Source: Panonychus citri
Lineage: Eukaryota; Arthropoda; Arachnida; Trombidiformes; Tetranychidae
Direction of reading: 5' to 3'
Length of the DNA: 64,000 nt
Assembly (NCBI RefSeq): GCF_014898815.1
Contig: NW_026515495.1
Span: 1-64,000, forward strand
The stretch's first letter is position 1, and every line of letters starts with the position of its first letter. The translations under genes and the position numbers were made by a program. Positions 1-11,101 of the stretch are shown here, piece by piece. The notes beneath the pieces were generated by a model that ran no database searches, was not told the origin of the DNA, and saw nothing but the letters and a program-made list of their open reading frames with translations.

Positions 1-1
1 A

Positions 2-661
2 AGATTCAAAACAACCTATTCACCTTTGGTAAGCAAAAGGAAACGAGTGAAACTTGAGCAAAGAGCTGGGGAGATTAATTCTTCATGGAAACTTATTTAC
101 CGAAATCCGTTCATTTTTCCGATCTCTTTTTTGGTTCGATTCAAAATTTATCACACTTTTCTTTGTATTCTGGTCTCTTCTGCCTGTTGCTATTACTACG
201 TTGAAGGTTCCCTTAGTGAAGCTCAATTAGCTCTTTGTACCGTCTCTCTGTTTATTGTTTTACTCTTGCTATTTGGTTACAGTATTTTGTATCAGCGTCT
301 AGTTGGTCGTATTTATATTTCTAACGATTCTAAAAGACTTCGATTCGCTCATGTCAACTTTTGGGGTAATCGAGAGGATGTAACGTTACCGATAGACAAG
401 GTTATTCCTATTTCTGATACCAACGAAAAACTCAACACCTTTCATATAAAAATAGCTCTAAATGGCTCACCACAAACGTACTACATGAACTTTGGAGCTA
501 AATCCATCATATCTCCCGATGATTTCGCTATGGCCTTCGGACATAATCCTCATCCCGCTTTTTACGATGATATAGCGTTGAGTGAATGGACAGAAGAATT
601 TAAGAAAAGACTAGATGAATCAAAGACCAAGTCAAATAGCGTAGATACAAATTCAAAGTAA
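2..661 (+). CDS. TMEM186: Transmembrane protein 186 (TMEM186), 5'-partial
   Basis: TMEM186 is a small two-pass inner mitochondrial membrane protein linked in mammals to complex I assembly. The reading frame is open to the left edge. No ATG precedes the conserved part, so the true start lies outside the window. After a basic stretch comes a W-x-x-IYR motif, then two hydrophobic segments (roughly residues 52-68 and 76-98 counted from position 2). These are followed by the family's signature region, with RLVGRIYI, RFAHVNFWG and KVIPISDT in order. It ends with a charged tail and TAA. The similarity to vertebrate TMEM186 around RLVG..AH.NFWG..D....VIP is strong from memory of the family; an alignment was not run. 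A GTAAGC at 29-34 looks like a splice donor, but the frame reads through it into conserved sequence, so it is probably not used. The closest neighbour is the convergent carboxylesterase gene, 152 bp away. Confidence 0.82.
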   Translation, partial: RFKTTYSPLVSKRKRVKLEQRAGEINSSWKLIYRNPFIFPISFLVRFKIYHTFLCILVSSACCYYYVEGSLSEAQLALCTVSLFIVLLLLFGYSILYQRLVGRIYISNDSKRLRFAHVNFWGNREDVTLPIDKVIPISDTNEKLNTFHIKIALNGSPQTYYMNFGAKSIISPDDFAMAFGHNPHPAFYDDIALSEWTEEFKKRLDESKTKSNSVDTNSK

Positions 662-813
662 AATGTAAATATAACTTTAAAAAATGTAGAAAATCAAACA
701 TAACAATTAACAAATTGAAACTTGTCAGTTCGTGATTACTTTTCAATGTTATTTAATCTGTTATTCTTGATTTGTCACGTTGTTTTCAATTCAACTGTAC
801 CGACAATGTACAA
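662..813. other. Short convergent intergenic spacer
   Basis: AT-rich 152-bp gap between the 3' ends of TMEM186 (+) and the carboxylesterase gene (-). It should carry both polyadenylation regions; no distinct gene or repeat is visible. Confidence 0.6.
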
Positions 814-2445
814 TTAGATCTTTAAATTAAGATACTTAGCCCACTCTAAACAAATCTCCCTGTCATCATCTTGATCAACTTTGTTAAAAGTTTCGTTATT
901 TTGTATCCTCCATCTTGGAAGTGATATTTGATCAGGTTGACTTCCGGTGACCTTAATTGGTGACCAGAATAACTCTTTTCCCTTAACAAAATCAGCCAAA
1001 ATGTTCATCATGTATTGACTTAATTTCTGATCATTTTCATCCGAATACATTTCTGGTGACCTGAAAGGTTCACCAAGAAACATCCTGTGATCATCGGCAT
1101 GAGCTGCACCATAAGGTCTTGCGGCTTTGGTAAAATATGAGGTCACATAATCGTTACGATAAAAGTGAACAGTATTCGCACCATTGGTTGCAAATGCAAG
1201 TGAATACAAGAGAGATGGACAATGGAACATAAAATCGGATATAAAATCGTTGCACTTCCTACGAATCGTCGAGATGTCAGAATCGTTAACACCTTTGAAA
1301 TATTCAGACGCAAGATCGGTAATGTTCAATGTCATTGTGAGATTGGCGGTTTTCAATAGTCCCGATAGACCGTCGATTGCTTCAGCGATGCTATTTGGTT
1401 TAAGTTTAACCAATGCCTCGTCGGCTTCCGTTCCAACCAGAATTTTGTAGCCGCTGGGAAAACTTTTCGAATTGATTATTTGACTTGGTGATGTTGGAAA
1501 AACATATTGATCACCATGTACGAGATTGAAATCAGAATTTTCAATTGTATCAGCGATCAACTTTGACTTGACCGTTTTCAAGCAAATCGTTTCTCTTATA
1601 TCAAAGGATGAATTTTTTTTCGAGTATTTTGAACATTTCAATGATCGGGACATACTTTTTGTTAACGTTTTCATTGCAACTGAATCTTTGGTGTTGGTTT
1701 GCTCTGCTGGAACTCCGCTCATTAAGACAAGTTTATTAAACAACTTGGAATCTAATGCTGGGGACATGAAGATTGCCGATGATATGATCGCTCCCGAACT
1801 CATTCCGGCCAAAGTTACCTGATCGGGATCACCGCCGAATGCTTTGATATTTGATTTTATCCATTTCAAGGCCAATAAAACATCGTGAATTGCTTGATTA
1901 CCAACAATAGAATCTGAACCTCCGTAAGCAAATCCAGTAGCTCCAAGTCGATGATTCAAATTAACTGTAACAATATTCGTGTGAGCGGTCAAAACATCAC
2001 CTCTTGACCTTGATCCTGATGCCGAACCAAAGATAAACGCTGCACCATGGATGTAAACAAAGACGGGATACAGAACATCATTTGAAGGCGAAGCGTCAAT
2101 CGGAGTCCAGACATTTAGAAATAAACAATTCTCACTAATTGTTGAATTGGGTGCATGAATTGCTCCATTTAATTCAGTTTGAAGACAAGCGGGTCCAAAC
2201 TTATTCGCGTGATAAACACCAAAATGATTCCGATGAAGGCCAACGGGTTTCGCGAATCGAAGTGGACCAACGGGCGGAAGTCCATAGGGAATTCCAAGGT
2301 AGGATTTTATCTCAATTCCATTGAAAACTTGATTAAAACCCTTGATTAGACCCCAATTAGTTTTCACAATTAGGTTGTTCGATTCGGATGAACCTAAATT
2401 GAAAAATAGAAAGAGACAAACAATTAACTTGTATTGATTATTCAT
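814..2445 (-). CDS. Secreted type-B carboxylesterase (CCE family)
   Basis: Single-exon 543-residue alpha/beta-hydrolase of the carboxyl/cholinesterase family, which hydrolyses carboxyl esters. In arthropods these act in detoxification, pheromone or hormone turnover. An N-terminal hydrophobic signal peptide (about residues 6-20) predicts secretion. Seen in the sequence: the family block SENCLFLNVWTP (about 104-115), an oxyanion-hole motif HGAAF at 133-137 in place of the usual HGGGF, the nucleophile elbow GMSSG with Ser216, a probable catalytic acid Glu343 in GTEADEA, and the catalytic His449 in YGAAHADD. The triad therefore looks complete, so an active enzyme is plausible despite the changed oxyanion hole and the missing Gly after the acid. 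Several N-x-S/T sites occur in the C-terminal half. There is no clear GPI or transmembrane tail. The ATG at 2443-2445 directly precedes the signal peptide. Substrate and subfamily cannot be assigned. Confidence 0.9.
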   Translation of the reverse strand: MNNQYKLIVCLFLFFNLGSSESNNLIVKTNWGLIKGFNQVFNGIEIKSYLGIPYGLPPVGPLRFAKPVGLHRNHFGVYHANKFGPACLQTELNGAIHAPNSTISENCLFLNVWTPIDASPSNDVLYPVFVYIHGAAFIFGSASGSRSRGDVLTAHTNIVTVNLNHRLGATGFAYGGSDSIVGNQAIHDVLLALKWIKSNIKAFGGDPDQVTLAGMSSGAIISSAIFMSPALDSKLFNKLVLMSGVPAEQTNTKDSVAMKTLTKSMSRSLKCSKYSKKNSSFDIRETICLKTVKSKLIADTIENSDFNLVHGDQYVFPTSPSQIINSKSFPSGYKILVGTEADEALVKLKPNSIAEAIDGLSGLLKTANLTMTLNITDLASEYFKGVNDSDISTIRRKCNDFISDFMFHCPSLLYSLAFATNGANTVHFYRNDYVTSYFTKAARPYGAAHADDHRMFLGEPFRSPEMYSDENDQKLSQYMMNILADFVKGKELFWSPIKVTGSQPDQISLPRWRIQNNETFNKVDQDDDREICLEWAKYLNLKI

Positions 2446-3276
2446 CGTTTACTTATTCCTTGTTACAATTAAACTAAACCAGTGGATGGGAGTCAATTGT
2501 TATTGAGCATTAATTGATCGGGTAGATCACAATTAATATGATTAGATAATGTTAACAATCAAACTATCACTTTGTTATGATCTCGGAAAGGAAATTGATT
2601 GCGAATGGAACAATTTAATGTTAGGTTTTAATTGTTTTAACTTGTGATTATTTTCAGGTTTATCTTAATGAACCGAAGTGCAGTAGAAAATTATAACTGG
2701 TTAATTGTTTGATTGATTGATTATTTTTTAGGTACAAAGTAAAAGAATTGAGAAAGTAACAGTTGGAATTAGGGAAAAATTTAATCTCGATCAAGCAATA
2801 TTACAAATCATTGTTAATCAACAGGTAATTATGAACATAGATCAAGTTGACTAATTATTTGATTAAATTTACAATTAGTTTAAGTGATAGAATTAAAGAA
2901 ATAAAAACTTAGAGGTTTACAGTTGGTTGAAAAATATTGGAATTAGATGAGCCTTTGGTTACGATGTGTTGTTGAATTGTTAGAGTTTGAGAAGTCATTC
3001 TGATCATAACTCTTGATCAATTGATTGAAAGTTTTTGATTTTTCCATAGATGATGATGATTAAGTTGACATGAGATTGTTGATTTCTCTGAATTTGCAGA
3101 AATCTATCCATTGAAATCCGAAAGTCACAGATAAATACACTATGAGTTAGAGATGAAGAGTCAATTTCGCGACGAAATTTTTGACTAACCAACAGCTGAA
3201 TTTTAGAAGCCAAATGGACAATAAGAGTTGAATTCACTGAATTTTTCAATTCCTCAATGTTTCTTTGCAATCAGTT
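2446..3276. other. Intergenic region between carboxylesterase and SF3B6
   Basis: About 830 bp of AT-rich sequence between two minus-strand genes. It should hold the esterase promoter and the SF3B6 3' UTR. No conserved product was found on either strand. The segment just downstream of the SF3B6 stop (3190-3270) resembles a lost protein tail and is reported as a finding. Confidence 0.5.
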
Positions 3277-3654
3277 TCACTTGTAAATCTTATTTGGTTG
3301 ATAATATAAAACAACTAAATAACGATTACAAACATTGAAACCTGAAAGATGATCACAAGCATTTTTAGCATCGAAAATGTCTTCATAAACAACAAACGCT
3401 GTTCCTTTTGTTTCCGGAGTATTACCAACTCTAATTTGTCTAATTGCTCCATATTTACCAAAGATATCATACATTTCTTCAGCTGTGATCTTGTAAGGAA
3501 GGTTCCGAACATAAATAATTCTGTTCACCTCAGGCGGAAGCCTAACCTGAAAACCAACAAAGAGAACAGAATTTAATGGAATAAATCAAGAAATGGAATA
3601 ACAATTATTCAAACAGATACTTACATTAGCTTTTTTATGCATTGCCATCGCCAT
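3277..3654 (-). CDS. SF3B6: Splicing factor 3B subunit 6 (SF3b p14), two exons
   Basis: Component of the SF3b complex of the U2 snRNP; an RRM protein that sits near the branch-point adenosine in the spliceosome. Exons on the minus strand are 3654-3625 (MAMAMHKKAN) and 3546-3277. They are joined in phase 0 by a 78-bp intron with donor GTAAGT and acceptor TTTTCAG. The second exon continues VRLPPEVNRI and then a canonical RRM: RNP2 in IIYVRN, the very conserved helix ITAEEMYDIFGKYG, and RNP1 in KGTAFVVY. It then gives DAKNACDHLSGFNVCNRYLVVLYY, almost identical to animal orthologues. The protein is about 99 residues. Animal orthologues usually run about 25-30 residues further with a charged Lys/Glu-rich tail, which here is cut by TGA soon after the RRM. 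It is divergent to DRG1, with a 641-bp shared upstream region. Confidence 0.92.
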
Positions 3655-4295
3655 GGTTGATCTAATTAACCAGAAAATTGACTGAAAACTATCAAAATCA
3701 AATTGTAAACAAAAGACAAAAATTAAAAATTCTTGAGAAAAATTATCTGTTCGCTATCTGGATCTGATATCATTCGAGTTTCTATCGGATCTTCAGGCCT
3801 ATTTGAACTAATCTTTTTGTGAGAATAGATGAAAACAGTTGATTGGAATTTTTTAATTCCATTTTTAATTGTTAATTGTGCTTTTTAAACTCAATCAATT
3901 TTGTTCCTTTTGTATCAATTCCATAATTTATCTCTCGCTCTTTGAGAATAAACCTGCCGAATTCTAATTGTTTGAATTCTAAGACTCTGGTTAATCATAA
4001 TTCTTTCCAAAGGTAATGTCGCTTTCGTTTGAATCTTAAACGTGTGAAATGTTTGTTGTTTTTCAATTTTTAAAATTTTAATTTGCTTCAAATTAGAATT
4101 ATTTTTGTATTTGATTAATTTCTTTTAATTTTATGTTATACTTTCCTATTAATCTGCCACTCAAGTTGGTCAGAATTTTAGGTAAAACTGTTGATACCTT
4201 TTATTTATATTTCTTTACCCTTTTCTTATCTTTGTTTTCATTTTTGTTTCTCTTTACAGATATTTGGTTATTGAGAGAACAGCTAATTTAGGAAA
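3655..4295. promoter_or_regulatory. Divergent promoter region, SF3B6 (-) / DRG1 (+)
   Basis: 641 bp separate the start codons of two divergently transcribed housekeeping genes, so both promoters and 5' leaders must lie here. The sequence is AT-rich with T-runs. No TATA box can be singled out with confidence. A pyrimidine-rich stretch ending TTTACAG just before 4261 could be a 3' splice site for a 5'-leader intron of DRG1. Confidence 0.55.
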
Positions 4296-5698
4296 ATGTC
4301 GACTTTGGATAAAATTGCCCAAATTGAGGCTGAGGTAAATCACTTGATGGAATTGAAACTATCCTTTTGTTGGTTTGTCATTTATGATTTGATTTTGCCC
4401 TTTTTCAGATGGCCCGTACTCAGCGAAACAAGGCAACCATGGGTCATTTGGGTCTCTTGAAAGCCCGACTTGCCAAATTAAGACGGGAATTGATTACCCC
4501 TAAAGGTGGTGGAGGTGCTGCTGGGGAAGGTTTTGATGTCGCAAAAACTGGTGATGCGAGAATTGGTTTTGTCGGTTTTCCTTCTGTTGGCAAATCAACA
4601 TTAATCTGTAATCTTGCCGGTGTTTACTCTGAAGTTGCTGCATATGAATTTACCACTTTAACAACAGTTCCTGGTGTGATTAGATATAAAGGAGCCAAGA
4701 TTCAAATGTTAGATTTACCGGGTATCATTGAAGGAGCCAAAGATGGTAAAGGTAGAGGTAGACAGGTAATCGCAGTTGCCAGAACATGTAGTTTAATTTA
4801 TATTGTTCTTGATGTGCTTAAACCTTTGGTCCATAAAAGATTGATTGAGAAAGAACTGGAAGGATTTGGTATAAGATTGAATAAACAGCCTCCAAATATA
4901 ACCTTTCGTAAGAAAGAAAAAGGTGGAATTGCATTACAAACACTCGTACAACAATCTGAACTTGACCTGGAAACAGTTAAAACCATTTTATCCGAATATC
5001 GAATCCATAATGCTGATGTAGTACTCAAGTCTGATGTTACTTGTGATGATTTTGTCGATGTCATTGAAGGTAATCGTGTATACATACCCTGTATTTATGT
5101 ACTAAACAAGATTGATCAAATATCCGTTGAGGAATTGGATTTAATTTATAAGATACCTCACACTGTTCCCATATCAGCTCATCATAAGTGGAACTTTGAT
5201 GATTTACTTGAATTAACTTGGGAATATCTGAAACTCGTTAGAATGTGCGTATTCAATAATTTAGCTAATTGTCAATATAATTAATTGTCTTTCTTTCCTT
5301 CCAAAGTTACACCAAACCCAAAGGACAACTTCCTGATTATGGATCACCTGTTATTCTGAGTGAAGATAGAACCTCAGTTGAAGACTTTTGTAATAAGCTT
5401 CACAGAACCATCATAAAAGAGTTTAAATGGTGAGTTTTAAATGGATTTAATTGCGGTTAATCTAATGATTGATTTACTAATCATCTTATTGATGCTTTTC
5501 ATTACTTTAGTGCTCTTGTTTGGGGATCATCAGTGAAACATTTTCCTCAGAAAGTTGGAAAGGATCACGTTCTGAACGATGAAGATGTCGTTCAAATTGT
5601 GAAAAAGTATAAACAATTACTATTTCTATTAATAATTGTCCTTAATCACTTAATACTCATGTTGATTAAACTATTTCTTTTTTTTCAATAGGATTTAA
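4296..5698 (+). CDS. DRG1: Developmentally regulated GTP-binding protein 1 (DRG1), five exons
   Basis: Translation-associated OBG/DRG-family GTPase that works with DFRP1/ZC3H15 and binds ribosomes in the cytoplasm. The gene model is join(4296..4334, 4409..5244, 5307..5429, 5511..5606, 5692..5698). All introns are GT..AG (about 60-85 bp) and the frame closes to give about 366 residues, matching the family length. Visible motifs: Lys-rich N-terminal helix; G1 GFPSVGKS (about 69-76); the G2-like TTLTTVPG; G3 DLPG (115-118); G4 NKID (246-249); and a C-terminal TGS region with the KEFK(C)ALVWG block and the ending VVQIVKK. Exon 1 encodes only MSTLDKIAQIEAE. The last exon is 7 bp and adds Ile plus the stop; reading on from exon 4 instead would append an unlike hydrophobic tail. 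Conservation is very high throughout, and this is the most certain call in the window. Confidence 0.96.
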
Positions 5699-8050
5699 TC
5701 ATGATGAATTGACATTAACCCTATTGGGAAATCAGCGGAAACAATCGGGAATATCTAATGAATTTTGAGAAATTATTTGTTATCCAATTGACAAAAAAAG
5801 ATTACGATTGTTAAATTAAAAACTTTCCACTATCTTCATGATTAACTTGACAATCAAATCAATATTCACGGAAAATTATTATTTTTTACATGCAGACAAT
5901 TAACTTGAGCAATTTTCCATATGATTTTTGGTTAGTATGACAATTAAACTGAATCATTTAAAATTGAAACGATTATATCAGTTCAATAAAAATATTCATT
6001 TCTTTTTTTTGTCAATACTCTAAAAACAGAAATTAACAATTAATCAATTCCTGTAGTGATAAAATTTTCCATATAACAATAAGGAATTAATTTCCAATAA
6101 TAATCCAAAGTTTTAATCGATTCTGTGATTGATAATCAATCAAATTCAAAAAATTCATCTTCATTTCGTCAAAAACAATTAATCAGTTTAAATTATTTCG
6201 CTTCTCATGATAACCATGATTCTGACAAATTAAGAAGATTAAATGAAGAAACGATAAACCATTTTAATGATAATGAATTTCTCTTGAAGCTAATAATTTA
6301 ATTCTCTCCATTCAGATGTAAGTAAATTTACTAATCTGAATCTCGAACTCAATGCATTTAAAACTCAATTAATTTCCAATAATTTTCTGTATTTGCATCT
6401 GATTGAAATTTTCTACTCTAATTTACCATAATTTAAATTCTCTAATTTTCCGATGCAAACAATTCTAAATATTTTCGACAATTGGATTAGCTAATTCGAT
6501 GATTGTGATCAACAAAGAAGCGAAATTACCAGAGAGAAAAAAAGAAAACGATTAACGAGGTTAAAGGAGAAAGAAGAAGATGAAAAGTAGATTCATTTTC
6601 TTTTGGCATGTGATGGAAATGGTAACATCCAAATTCACCTAAAGGCCTAAAATACTTAATTGTGTTTACATTTCTCTTCCATTCTCCTTCCTAATTAGTG
6701 ATTTTTTCTTTGTCTTAACTGTGTAACAATTGATAATCAAATTGTTCTCATCATCGGTTGACCATTAAATCCAAATAATTCCAAGAAATCTGTTAACAAT
6801 TCTAATTGTTTTCCGATTTCTCTTGAATTCCTTTTTTCTTATTACTGTTTCTCTTTTTTTCTCTTTCTCTTTTCTCTCTCTTTCTCTGTGTTTCCTTTCA
6901 TTTTTTTTTCTTATTTCCTTTCTCTTCCTTTGTTTTTCTCTTCGCCATCATCTTCATAATTATCATCATCTCCACTTTTGGTAAACATAAAAAATTCTGA
7001 TTTATTAACAACCAGTTTTACCGAATTGATGACCATTCACATTCACCATTCTATTCAATCCTATGCTCATTCAAATCCTAATCATTGTCTCCATTTTCAG
7101 GAACCATTGATTTTATATTAATCTTCCATTTCTAATTGGATGCTGATGAAATTGTAAGTTTAATTGGATAATTTTATCTCAACAGTTTTTATTCAATTTC
7201 TATTCTTTTTTTTGCTAATTTTCTCTTTTCTTCTTTTCTTTCTTCCCTCTCTTTCTTTGTTTTCTAGGAAAGAAAAAGCCGCATTACCAAAGTGCAAATA
7301 GACTCTCAATTCTAAACAAGCTTCAAATTTTTCTCCATTGTGATTCTCAGATTCATTTCAATTCTCAGTTACCCTTGTATCTTTTTGGTGATAATTTGGA
7401 CATCACCATGAATTGACATTTGATTGAAATCGTTTTTGAAAAAGTTAAAAATCGCCCGATTGGCTTGGTAAGTATTAGAAGGCCGGCCCATTAGAAGGAC
7501 ATGATTATAAGCATGTGATTAATTTGGAGATAAAACTCTTGCTTACATATTTAAACGCTAATCTTTTCGATCTTGCTTTTTGTTCAATTTCTTTTTAATT
7601 AATTGTTATTCTAATTGTTCTTTCTCATCTTCTTCCCTTCATCTCAGATATCACAATTATTTATCTAACCTTTAATCGGTTCTCAATCACAACATCATCT
7701 TCTGACTCTGGTATCCAAAGGAAAGAACTAGTACTTATTAGTCATCCGAAGCCTTTATTCTTTATTCCATCTTCCATTGTTATTAATTAATCTCCACAAT
7801 TATATGAATCGTCTTATCAATCGTTTCAATGTTTTCTTAAGAAACAAAAAACAACATTCTTGCCCTGTTGTTTTGTTAACTTTACCAAATTAACTGAAAC
7901 CTTCTCGAAAGAAACTATATTTCAAACGGATTGGTTGTTTGTTCTGTTTTTTATTGGAGCCAAATAGTTATGTCTAAATTGAATTCTTTATCTATTTATT
8001 TGTGGAACAAGTTAACGTAGTTTATAGATAAAGAAAAGTGCTTTTAAATC
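5699..8050 (+). other. DRG1 3' region and probable 5' leader exons of the zinc-finger gene
   Basis: The 2.35-kb gap has no supported coding sequence. An AATAAA at 5985-5990 is a candidate DRG1 polyadenylation signal. The right half looks like a spliced 5' leader for the downstream zinc-finger gene: a donor ATT|GTAAGT at 7154, an acceptor TTTTCTAG ending at 7267, a donor CTTG|GTAAGT at 7468 and a weak TTTATAG acceptor at about 8027. CT-rich tracts lie at about 6845-6960 and 7205-7265. Exon boundaries here rest only on splice-site pattern. Confidence 0.4.
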
Positions 8051-10704
8051 ATGGCCCAAGCTCAACTTAATCAAAGAAGATCACGACCCATTCCATCTTC
8101 CATTAGGAATAGAAATTTGAAAAATGATAAAACCATTTTACCCAATTTGGAGTCCATACAACCTTACACACCCTCTCTCAATGTACCAGAATTTGATCAT
8201 GAAGGACGACAGGTAAAAAGGTATCCATGTGATGCTTGTGGTGATTGTTTTCTATTCAAAGCATCTCTAAATCAACACATAAATCGACATTCGGTAAAAT
8301 TAACGTGCTTTTTGAATGACTCAGGTAAATGCGTTTACGTTTGTAACTCTTGAAATTCCTACATTGTCCATCTCTTGACCTCTACCTTATTTACCTATAA
8401 CTTGTTCATTGTTCTGATCTAATATTTTTATTTTTTCTTATTCTTTTTTTTTCTCACTCCTCAGGATCCAAGAAGTTAAATTTTTACAACAAATGTGCCC
8501 AATATCATTATTTCAAAAGCCATAACACAGTTTGTAAGAGCACCTTGTTATCTCCTTTGTTGACCGACGAGAAGGAAACATTTATTGATAATGTGTCATC
8601 TTATCATGAGAAAGAGGAAACTGGCAAGGAATTGAATCGCTCTAAAAGTCCAAAGGTAGTCATCAAGATAAAGAAGAAGACATCTGAAAATCCGTCCAAT
8701 ACAAATTCGATCTCTTCGAAAAACAATTCTACCACCACAACAACAACAACCAAATGTAACATCAAACACACCGTAGGCTCGGAAAATTGCTCCAACTCCA
8801 AACTCAAGAACAAAATAATCTCCGACAATGAAACAAGTTCAGAGGCAAACGAAAAGAAAGAGTCAAAATGCCTTGAATGCGACAAAATTTTCTCACATTT
8901 AACATCTCAAAAGGAACATTTTAACTCATTAGACAATGACCATGGTCCATTCCAGTGTACAACGTGTCCCATTTGGTGTCCAAATTTATGTTCCCTTAAA
9001 GCTCATAAAAGGTTTCACACAATGGATTCTCCCTTTGTTTGTCCAGAATGTGGTTATCAAAGTGAGAAATTTAAAAAGATGATGACTCATTGTATCATAA
9101 AATGTCAACATCTCCTGCGGCAATTGTTGTACATTTGTTCAAAATGTAAAATCACCTTTAACACAATCTCAAGTCTAATTGAACATATAACATCAAGTCA
9201 CACGCAACAATTGATTCGATGTGCTACCTGTAATCAAAATTTTGACTCAATCGATAAATTTGAGAGACACAAGGTTAATCATCCATCAGAAGATGGATAT
9301 CGAAGTGACAATTTCTACCAGTGTCATATTTGTTCAAAAGAATTGTTGTCCAAAATATTATGCTATTCTCACATTGAGTCTCACCTTAAAGAGACCAAAG
9401 ATATGTATAAGTTTGTATACATATGCCCACAGTGTAAAGAAAGACAATGTGACTCTGGTTCACAGGTATTGGTACACCTTCAAGCGGCTCACCTTCTTGA
9501 CCTTACCAAACCCGATCGAGAGGCAAGTCTAGTTGAGAGTCTATGTGATCGTTACAAAATAAAACTTTCAAAGGTACCAAAAGAGGCCGAGAAAGGATCT
9601 AATGCCAAAAAAAGTTCTGCAACTTCATCATCATCAACAACAACAACAAAATCATCAATGTCAACCACCTCATCGACCTCATTAACTTCCAATAATCCTT
9701 TAAACGATTCGAGTCTTAAAGCGACCAAATTTGCTTGCGAGGTTTGCGGTTTAATCACCAATAGTTGGGATGATATGGCCGATCATGGAAGCAGTAAACA
9801 CATCGACGAAGAGTCTCTATTTGTTTGTCTAATTTGTTCTAATAAGAAATTTACTCGACGAAATTCACTTCTTGCTCATTTGAGAAAATTTCATACAACC
9901 TCATTGGCCTGTCCTTCTCAGCGTTGTATCTCTTTACGTTTTAAAAATGCGACAGATATTTACAATCACTACCGAATGAAACATCGTTTAGATTGTGGTG
10001 ACCTTAAAGAACCAATTAGCAAACAATCAGACCATCAAACGGGAAATGCTAATAACAACAATAATAATGGTGATCCAACTCCTGCCAAGCGACCAAAAAC
10101 CAATCAGAATAACAATAAGCAAAATAATCACAAAAATTCAGTAAACAACAAAACAAACACCGGATCATCTTTGGCAAGTAATTACAACAACAACACGTCA
10201 ATTAACAATTTATCCTCATCATTATTATATTCAGAAGAAAATGGATCTTCAGACATTTTAAAAGATTCTCTTCTCAATGGATCATCATATGTTAATCAAT
10301 GTATCCATTGTGGCTTCCAATCGGATGGAATTAAACAATTACAAGCTCATTATACAATCCACCGAACCCCAAAATCACCTTACCTTTGTTACGAGTGTGG
10401 TACCAGTTTTGTTACCTGTTCACTGTTAGATCGTCATTTAAACAATCTTCATGGTATCACTGATTGTCAAAGTTATGTTAAAATTAATCTACCCGATCTC
10501 TATCAAGAAAAAGTTGACCCCAATAATATTGATCTAATTGGAATCATTCAAAATGATACACTAAATGAATCAATGTGCCCAGTATGTTCAAAAATATGTT
10601 CCGATTCAGCAGCTCTTAAATCACACGTTAAAGTCCATGGGATGGCTTTCATTAACTCAATTCGTAAAAATTTAAACACATCGACAACCAATGATGTAGC
10701 CTAA
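8051..10704 (+). CDS. Multi-C2H2 zinc-finger protein of the ZNF592/ZNF687/ZNF532 type
   Basis: Probable nuclear DNA-binding or transcription cofactor. Model: join(8051..8324, 8465..10704), donor G|GTAAAT and acceptor CTCCTCAG, giving about 837 residues. The first finger (YPCDACGDCF..H..H) is followed directly by a VKLTCFLNDSG...LNFYNKCAQYHYFKSH block made continuous only by this splice. A finger followed by a V-L-C...FYN-C...H...H block is typical of the vertebrate ZNF592/687/532 group, partners of ZMYND8; this match is from memory. Roughly twelve further C2H2 or degenerate fingers follow, including FQCTTCPIWC, FVCPECGYQS, YICSKCKITF, IRCATCNQNF, YQCHICSKEL, FACEVCGLIT, NQCIHCGFQS, YLCYECGTSF and SMCPVCSKIC. 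Linkers rich in Ser/Thr or Asn (about residues 380-400 and 495-540) are low complexity. A candidate AATAAA lies at 10736-10741. Orthology is less certain than the gene model. Confidence 0.8.
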
Positions 10705-11101
10705 CGATCATCATAACAATCACAACATTTATCTAAATAAAAAAGAAAATCATTCTCTTCCTCTTATAAATACCGAACAATTAAAAACAATCAACTTCCA
10801 CCATCATCATCATTTAATTGCCAATTGAATCTTGGAAATAAATTAGATAACCAACTAGATGGCGCTTCGAATAATAAATAAATTCTTAGCTTTAGATTAT
10901 TTATTTTTAACTTGATTCATATTATCACATTTATCTTTAAATAGATCGTTTCAATTAGACTTTTTTATTTTCTTATTCTTTCTCAGTTGTACAATTTACT
11001 CAACATTTTCTTATTAATTGTGTTCATCAAAATTTTGTTTTCTCATTTTAATGAACATTTTCTGTCCGGTGTGTTGATTGTCTTCGTGTTTGTTAATCAC
11101 A
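10705..11101. other. Intergenic, zinc-finger gene to SMYD4-like gene 1
   Basis: 397-bp tandem spacer with the AATAAA at 10736-10741 and T-rich sequence before the next start. No gene seen. Confidence 0.5.

Noticed and set aside
3004..3270. 88-codon minus-strand open frame as a gene
   Set aside because: No recognisable domain beyond the SF3B6-tail-like start, no ATG at its beginning, and it follows SF3B6 in frame after two stops; treated as 3' UTR or tail remnant.
5607..5691. Unspliced DRG1 C-terminus reading on after KKYKQLL
   Set aside because: It would add a hydrophobic tail absent from the family, whereas the GTATAA..TTTCAATAG intron restores the expected ending.
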